From contig NC_134843.1 in the NCBI RefSeq assembly GCF_965363235.1, forward strand, positions 3,968,001-4,032,000: a stretch of 64,000 nt of DNA, given 5' to 3'. Source of the DNA: Mytilus galloprovincialis. Its lineage: Eukaryota; Mollusca; Bivalvia; Mytilida; Mytilidae. The translations under genes and the position numbers were made by a program. Below the pieces are notes generated by a model. The model was given only the letters and a program-made list of their open reading frames with translations. It was not told the DNA's origin and ran no database searches. Positions 60,301 to 64,000 of this stretch are shown one piece after another (position 1 is the stretch's first letter; the number at the start of each line of letters is the position of its first letter).

Positions 60301-63139
60301 AGCATGAAATCCCACGGTCCTTAAAGAAATTTAAATATCGACATCCCGAAATTCGAAAAAGAATTCCTGGATCCCGAAAGGATCAATCCTGAAATCCCGA
60401 GCTTAAAAACACCCGATTCCGATGGTCCGAAAAATGTCCTGCCCCTTCTCTACAATGGTTTGCTTCATCAACTTTATTTCTACAATTGAACAACGAAATT
60501 AAAGTTTGAAGGAAATTTCTCCTTTTTCAAAAAATTTTCTAAACTTTTTTTCTATTTTTACCCGAAATAGTTCTCATGATTAACTTTGGCGAAACGATTC
60601 TAAAAAAATCAGTTATTTTTTGTGTTTTTCCTTTTTTTATAGAACATGTATTCTGTTTTAAGTGACAATAAGGATATGCACAATAACAATTGAGGTTAGC
60701 AGCCATAATTCTTTAACTTTACAAACAGTTCTTATACAGATTATTATTCTGAATAGTTAATTGATTTTTTTTTAAATCTTACCAAACTATGTTCTATTTT
60801 CAGTAACCATGTTGGTTTGATGTCCAAGACATTGGCATAATTCTTTTAAAAAGACCCCAAATAATATTGCAGACAAATAGTATTCCTTAACTTATCCCAT
60901 GGATTATCGTGATGAGACAATGGATGACATATTCTAAGTGACACCAAAAGCTTACAATGGCTTTTATAGTGCAGTATGATTTAAAGAAATAACCATATGC
61001 TCTGCAGGGCGCAGCGTTATACAACCGCAGAGGTCGAACCCTGAACAGTTGGGGCAAATATGGACACAACATTTAAGCTTGATACAGCTCTGAATTTTGA
61101 TTGTGATTAAATAGTTGACACAACATAGGTTTCTGACACAGAATGAATGTGGTCTAAGAACTTAAACTTAAAAACTTAAAAAATTAATATCGGACATTTA
61201 CCTATTATGGTCCAATATCCAAAATCTAAATACATAGTTAGATTCAGCATATCATAGAACCCCAAAAATTCAATTTTTGATGAAATATAATAATGTTTAA
61301 TTTCAGACCCTTTAGACCTCAATGTGGACCAATTTGACAACCGGGCCCAAATATTAAAAATCTAAATAAATGGTTAGATTCAGCATATTGAAGAACCCCA
61401 TATATTCAATTTTTGTTGAAATCAAACAAAGTTTAATTTTTGACTCTTTGGACATTAATGTAGACCAATTTGAAAATGGGCCAATACTGTGCAATTGAAT
61501 ATTTCTTGCTATTGCGCAAAACTGTGCAATTGAAAATTTCTTGCTATTGTGAAATATTGTGCAATTAGATATTTCTTGCTATTGGGCAATACTGTGAAAT
61601 TGAAGATTTCTTGCTATTGCGCAATACTGTGCAATTGAAAATTTCTTGCTATTGCACAATACTTAATATATTAATTTTGGACCCCTGATTTGGACCAACT
61701 TGAAAACTGGGCCCATAATCAAAAATCTAAGTACATGTTTAAATTCAGCATATCAAAGAACCCCAACAGTTCAATTTTTGTTAAAATCAAGCTAAGTTTA
61801 ATTTTGGACCCTTTGGACCTTAATGTAGACCAATTTGAAAACAGGATTAAAAATTAAGAATCTGAATACACGGTTAGATTTGGCATATCAAAGAACCCCA
61901 ATAATTCATTTTTTTATGAAATCAAACAAAGTTTAATTTTGGGACCCTTTTGGCCCCTAATTCGTTGGGACCAAAACTCCCAAAATCAATCCCAACCTTC
62001 CTTTTGTGGTCATAAACCTTCTGTTAAAATTTCATAGATTTCTATTAACTTATACTACAGTTATTGTGCAAAAACCAAGAAAAATGCTTAGTTGGGCCCT
62101 TTTTGGCCCCTAATTCCTAAACTGTTGGGACCAGTACACCCAAAATCAGTCCCAACCTTCCTTTTATGGTCATAAACCTTGTGTTTAAATTTCATAGATT
62201 TCTATTTACTTTTACATAAGTTAGAGTGCGAAAACCAAATGTCTTCGGATGACGATGACGCCAACTTGATACCAATATACAACCAAAAAATTTTCAATTT
62301 TTGCAGTCGTATAAAAAGTGTACTTAGGAAAACAGTAGTAGTTCAATTTAAGACAAAGTACTTACTGCTTGTAAGTAAGCACTCATGCTTTGTTTCAAAG
62401 ACTTGGGATTCTGTCCTGCAGCAAAGAACAATGATAGGTAGGCATTACCCAGTACCACTGAAAAATAAGAAAAAAAGTTTATTATTGTTAAAATTCTTTT
62501 TGATTGATATGGTATAGCAATATTTTTCAATTTTTTATAATGCATTAAAATTTATAATGCATTAATAATAGCTTAAGCAGATCCATTTCAAGTTGTTTAT
62601 AATGAGTATAGCAGATTCCTTTTAAATTAGATCTTGGCTTCAGTGATAATTTGTTAACATTGAAAGCTGACATAATAACCAACTCATTTTCAGTTTTGAT
62701 TCAATCAAGAGAAAATCATTTTAGAATGCTGACAAAAGGAAAGTTTATCATAAAGATAGAATACCTAAATCATGCAATCCTATATATCTATGTACTATAA
62801 TCAATAATGGGAAATGTCATATACTATGACTGGCAATGGGAAAGAAAAAATCCTTAACCATAAACTGTGAGATCTATGGATAAGAATACATACACCATGA
62901 TGTACCATCATGTATGTCTAGTTGTACAGCATCTTTAGCTATGTACTGAATTGACTAAACTATGAGACCTATGATTAATAGTAATACGTACACCATGAAG
63001 TACCATCATGTATATCTAGTTGTACAGCATCTTTAGCCTTCTCCACACTTTCTTCTATCATTTTAAGTTTATCTGATGGACTACCACTCAACTGTTTCAG
63101 AACCATTGACAAATTTCTTAATGATACCTTGTTTTTCAC
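48399..63139 (-). CDS. TTC5 (STRAP), tetratricopeptide and OB-fold protein, 5' partial
   Basis: Exons on the minus strand are 63139-62992, 62457-62366, 59791-59738, 51927-51781, 50988-50774, 49404-49260 and 48518-48399 (306 residues visible; human about 440 in full). TTC5 is a p300/p53 stress cofactor and also recognises nascent tubulin at ribosomes to trigger tubulin mRNA decay. Visible TPR parts are KVSLRNLSMVLKQL, VQLDIHDGTSW-LVLGNAYLSLFF, AGQNPKSLKQSMSAYLQA, NNPDLHFNRSV and AFKYEEDYQAAVEGFSMASK. The OB-fold part follows: VILGKVVCTVQSYEPVPF, FCMVDDDEQCLPVNVYNL, VKIGDSVSIPEPYL and SIRVNSPLVLVVNGKK. The first TPR exons lie beyond 64000. The donor at 62991 (GTACGT) was chosen over an earlier GT because only it keeps frame. 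The 7.8-kb intron 59737-51928 holds the TRIM-like gene. Confidence 0.92.
48956..49351 (-). repeat. 100-bp tandem repeat of TTC5 exon end and donor, four copies
   Basis: The phrase CTTTATGTGAGACTTTGAT starts at 48965, 49065, 49165 and 49265, an exact 100-bp period. On the minus strand each unit holds the exon end CTCACATAAAGATGTG and a donor GTAAGTTTTCCCTGAAC (the last copy has GTAAATTTTC). Only the first donor met by the polymerase (exon end 49260) keeps frame: reading past it meets TGA after four codons. The other three copies are intronic. Confidence 0.9.
49494..49825 (-). repeat. Family B dispersed repeat, reversed
   Basis: Begins AACAAGAATGTGTCC and ends GTAGGTGGGGCATAAAAATA, with a GAACGGACGGACG-rich tract. 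It lies in a TTC5 intron. Open frames on both strands are repeat shadows. Confidence 0.8.
50555..50725. repeat. Palindromic MITE-like repeat
   Basis: Related to 5667-5881: it ends GCATCCAACGAATAATAAAG and GAATCCACAGTATA, with imperfect inversion of the left part. Edges are approximate. Confidence 0.45.
51180..51470 (-). repeat. Family A dispersed repeat, reversed
   Basis: Ends CATACCACATCTTCTTATA, with GGTTTTCCTGTTTGGATTG and GTGAGCCAAGGCTC inside. It lies between TTC5 exons 51781-51927 and 50774-50988. Confidence 0.65.
51519..51721. mobile_element. MITE with TACTGTAAATCAA ends
   Basis: The left end TACTGTAAATCAATTTATTT is matched in reverse by TTGATTTACAGTA at the right. Inside, TTATTTTCG/CGAAAATAA motifs repeat in both directions. 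Ends share TA with the flanks. It stops about 55 bp from TTC5 exon 51781-51927. Confidence 0.7.
52000..52933. other. TTC5 intron with repeat pieces
   Basis: Contains family A-like reversed pieces at about 52000-52420 (two GGTTTTCCTGTTTGAAATG-type phrases), poly-T runs at 52060-52120, and a short CT/TA microsatellite at 52838-52858. No exon was recognised. Confidence 0.5.
52934..53017. repeat. Perfect 30-bp hairpin with 24-nt loop
   Basis: Left arm 52934-52963 (TTTTTTAGATTAAAGAAACA then TGGATAAACA) is the exact reverse complement of 52988-53017. The loop is 52964-52987. It lies in the large TTC5 intron. The stem length and loop would suit a small fold-back RNA or the core of a tiny MITE. Confidence 0.85.
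53385..53735 (-). repeat. Reversed copy of the nested 168-bp-core element
   Basis: Carries about one and a half of the 168-bp units (TCCTGGTAGTGYAGTTCCTG near 53436 and 53604), then a GACGGACGGACTGACTG tract and the reversed terminus ending AGGGTATAATT. The left side is truncated. Confidence 0.75.
54269..54556 (+). repeat. 144-bp tandem duplication across the start of the TRIM-like gene
   Basis: 54269-54412 and 54413-54556 are diverged copies. Each contains upstream sequence (TCTCCAATTCAAAGATAAAA) and a start codon with ATGGCACAKGCTCC. The first ATG (54366-54368) opens a 23-codon frame that ends in TAA at 54435-54437; its first 15 residues nearly repeat the true N-terminus. The second ATG (54510) starts the long gene. 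Confidence 0.9.
54510..56189 (+). CDS. TRIM-like B-box / coiled-coil / propeller protein, intronless
   Basis: A single-exon gene of 559 residues. B-box 1 has C8, C11, C21/C24, C29, C32, H36 and H42. B-box 2 has C60, H63, C72, C75, C80, C83, H88 and H93. A coiled coil runs from about residue 100 to 205 (rich in K, E, L). The C-terminal half (about 275-555) has repeated strands of the NHL/beta-propeller type, such as GEIYVIDRTHLDFGRVIAF and NNIIVCDNSNNAFHIL. There is no RING, so ubiquitin ligase activity is not implied. Such RING-less TRIM relatives are greatly expanded in bivalves, where immune roles are proposed; that role is inference here. The gene lies in a TTC5 intron on the opposite strand. 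Its 3' UTR is very short, with AATAAA eight bases after the stop. Confidence 0.9.
   Translation: MAQAPNKCDLCETSLKVTCKCLDCDKLFCDQCTEIHKRDENHDMFYFNEGSTGTVRISKCKIHPEYSCYNFCVTCDELVCPRCLSQSHGSGNHVIEESEKVFWQKKAKLDEHYDKIKNDMLIFLAKEDKKVDELQSLHKYHYLEEKQNIQKQDERLKDEITQYTKKLMNELEEFWDEVQLKFQENKSHLEEQILELTKKISVLDKIKNSNDVSTLCLFNKETVAFINNTDISFVELPMETKVLQKKTEKAICELKIVPLTDSTFIEFRQMQAYETNFKKISSIVKGPKDTIWIKDGSSSCIKNINLEPELPVINEKSYSYEHVADIALTKSGELIIAFIDDPCIKIATETFNIKPFYTFPKRLLTKPQVPLSLHVLNDGKIIVGAVEKDGRQYSLTDKSHRQLVILNENKEPEKVIEYNSDGSRLFIRPRRITSDDKGEIYVIDRTHLDFGRVIAFDQDHIMKWTYNCQTKIHPDKHGHFDPCSIVTTSQNNIIVCDNSNNAFHILSNGGHVITFIQTEELEILRPFSMEINKKGQLIVGSDPTQQRKAKLYLLQFTGC
56197..56202 (+). terminator. Poly(A) signal of the TRIM-like gene
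   Basis: AATAAA starts eight bases after the TAG stop at 56187-56189, so the message would have a 3' UTR of only a few tens of bases. Confidence 0.7.
56235..56450 (+). repeat. Family A dispersed repeat
   Basis: Starts AAAAGAAGATGTGATATGGT and passes CACTGTAAGACCTTCAAC and CATATATAAAAGGCCC, as in the copy at 13801. Confidence 0.65.
56500..56995. repeat. Diverged tandem repeat of about 160 bp
   Basis: Three copies of a unit holding AAATCCCCC, poly-T, and AACATAAAATCTGAAATTTA (near 56534, 56684 and 56842). Non-coding. It runs straight into the reversed family B sequence at 57000. Confidence 0.7.
57000..57415 (-). repeat. Family B dispersed repeat, reversed, internally duplicated
   Basis: CTATGTTCAGTGGACC occurs at about 57008 and 57178, so part of the element is duplicated. 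It ends GTAGGTGGGGCATAAAAATA after a GACGGACGGACG tract. Confidence 0.8.
57420..58802. repeat. Tandem repeat of about 170 bp with family C terminus
   Basis: Eight copies of a unit with CACTTGGTCAGCACCTCATA and GGCGGCCATCTTGGATG are spaced about 165-170 bp. The block ends with the GACGACGGACG tract, GCCAAGTGATGAGAAAAGCT and CAGGTGAGCTAA. This tail is shared with family C (18720-18808, 26910-27022) although the core is different. Confidence 0.85.
58940..59230 (-). repeat. Family B dispersed repeat, reversed
   Basis: Diverged copy from about AAAAATGTGTCCATAGTAC to AGTGGGGCATACAATTT. CAGTGGACAGTGGACAGT marks a small local expansion. Confidence 0.7.
59792..62365 (-). other. TTC5 intron with repeat content
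   Basis: Holds a dispersed piece at about 60050-60250 (ATGTCCCTCTGGTACC), a G run near 60260, a reversed relative of 30236-30450 at 60270-60450, and a long repeat at about 60980-62235 (CGAACCCTGAACAGTTGGGG; repeated GACCCTTTGGACCTTAATG-type phrases). No exon was recognised. Confidence 0.55.
61485..61670. repeat. 35-bp tandem repeat
   Basis: Five copies of a unit containing ACTGTGCAATTGAA and ATTTCTTGCTATTG at 61486, 61521, 61556, 61591 and 61626. They sit inside the long dispersed repeat of the TTC5 intron. Confidence 0.9.
62891..63050 (-). repeat. 98-bp tandem duplication of TTC5 exon end and donor
   Basis: TACACCATGAWGTACCATCATGT occurs at 62891 and 62989. The downstream copy (minus-strand sense) repeats the coding end KDAVQLDIHDGTSW and a donor GTATGT. 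It follows a possible acceptor, but using it would add a stop, so the second copy is intronic. Confidence 0.88.
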
Positions 63140-64000
63140 CTGGAGCAAAGAAAAGATTTATAAATAAGGGCTATAAAGAACGCTTACACATCATAATTGT
63201 AAATAAAAGTTTAATTTGACGACTGACTGAAAGACCCTTATGTGTAGTCAAATTAGTTAAAAACCAGCCTTGTCGCTAATTTGACTTGTCAAAATGCCTA
63301 TTCAAAATCACACAAGTGTTGAGCAACTTTCATGCAACAGGTTTGTTCAATTTGATGTGAAGACATTTGCTAAGTATTGAAATCAATATTGCAAAGGTGA
63401 AACAGCCCTCTCTCTTAACATTATAATTACTGTAAAGTCAAAATTTATTGCAATATCATCATTAATGCAAAAAATAGGCAGTACCATGTTTGCAACAATA
63501 AAAATGGGCGTTCATAATAGTTTCAATATTGATTTTCCTGTTAATTTTAATAATATTTCACATTTTTGCTTGTGGTTAAGGATTCTGAATAATAATTGTT
63601 CTGAATTAACATTGCCCTAAAAATAATTGTTCGGTTTTTCAACAACATTTTTTTTATAATAGCTCTTCATATAACTAAAATCAAAATAAAAGTTTAAATA
63701 AAGTGCAATGTTTGACTGTTATGCAAAAAGAGAGATTTTCATCGGTTATGTTAATCTCTAAAAGTCAATTTCCAATTTTCCAATTTCAACATATTTCAAC
63801 AAACTGTATAACAAAAGGGAAGTTAAAACTCTGGGACAATGTGATTTGTGTCTCCTATTGTAGTGTAATTATTAAAAAATAAATTACAATATTGCTTTGA
63901 TAATTTTAGTACAGGGTACGTAGCTCAAATTAGAAGAAAAAAAATATCATAGAATATGGGAGATAACTCTATTTTCATCAAATTCCAGTTGAAACAGAAA
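63140..64000 (-). other. TTC5 intron to window edge, no gene seen
   Basis: AT-rich. The acceptor CTTTGCTCCAG abuts the exon at 63139. No upstream TPR exon is recognisable before the edge. Confidence 0.5.

Overview
The window looks like nuclear DNA of a marine bivalve, most likely a mussel of the Mytilus type. It is AT-rich. The genes have many short exons with GT-AG introns, and the space between exons is packed with dispersed repeats, tandem repeats and TIR transposons. The genus is an inference from the style of the repeats and from an intronless B-box gene; no database search was possible.

Four multi-exon host genes were rebuilt by eye from splice sites and reading-frame continuity. From left to right they are: (1) the 3' part of a cyclic nucleotide-gated channel, beta type (+, 700-9106, 11 exons; its 5' end lies off the left edge); (2) SLC7A6OS/Iwr1, the RNA polymerase II nuclear-import adaptor (-, 29655-21174, 4 exons); (3) OXA1L, the mitochondrial inner-membrane insertase (+, 29861-44148, 9 exons); (4) the 3' part of TTC5/STRAP (-, 63139-48399, 7 exons; its 5' end lies off the right edge). 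In every case the summed exon length is a multiple of three. SLC7A6OS and OXA1L are head to head across about 205 bp. OXA1L and TTC5 converge across a 42-bp satellite array. An intronless B-box/coiled-coil/propeller (TRIM-like) gene sits on the opposite strand inside a TTC5 intron (54510-56189).

Mobile DNA fills much of the rest. A Ginger-type element with a broken integrase-like transposase, long TIRs and TATA target duplications (40355-43339) has another repeat inserted in its left TIR. A second TIR element with TGTAG ends and TATA flanks lies at 14346-16125. Two TIR elements whose ends are built of short iterated motifs lie at 27810-28429 and 28747-29453. A PIF/Harbinger-like element with a perfect 32-bp TIR lies at 37043-38374. 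A TIR element with CAGAG ends lies at 31424-32033. Several dispersed families with tandem-repeat cores share a CTTG 3' terminus and insert at TT, which suggests one Helentron/HINE-like superfamily.

The most unusual recurring pattern is a set of short tandem duplications across functional boundaries. Four exon ends (one in the channel gene, one in SLC7A6OS, two in TTC5) have a tandem duplication that includes the splice donor, and the TRIM-like gene has one that includes its start codon.
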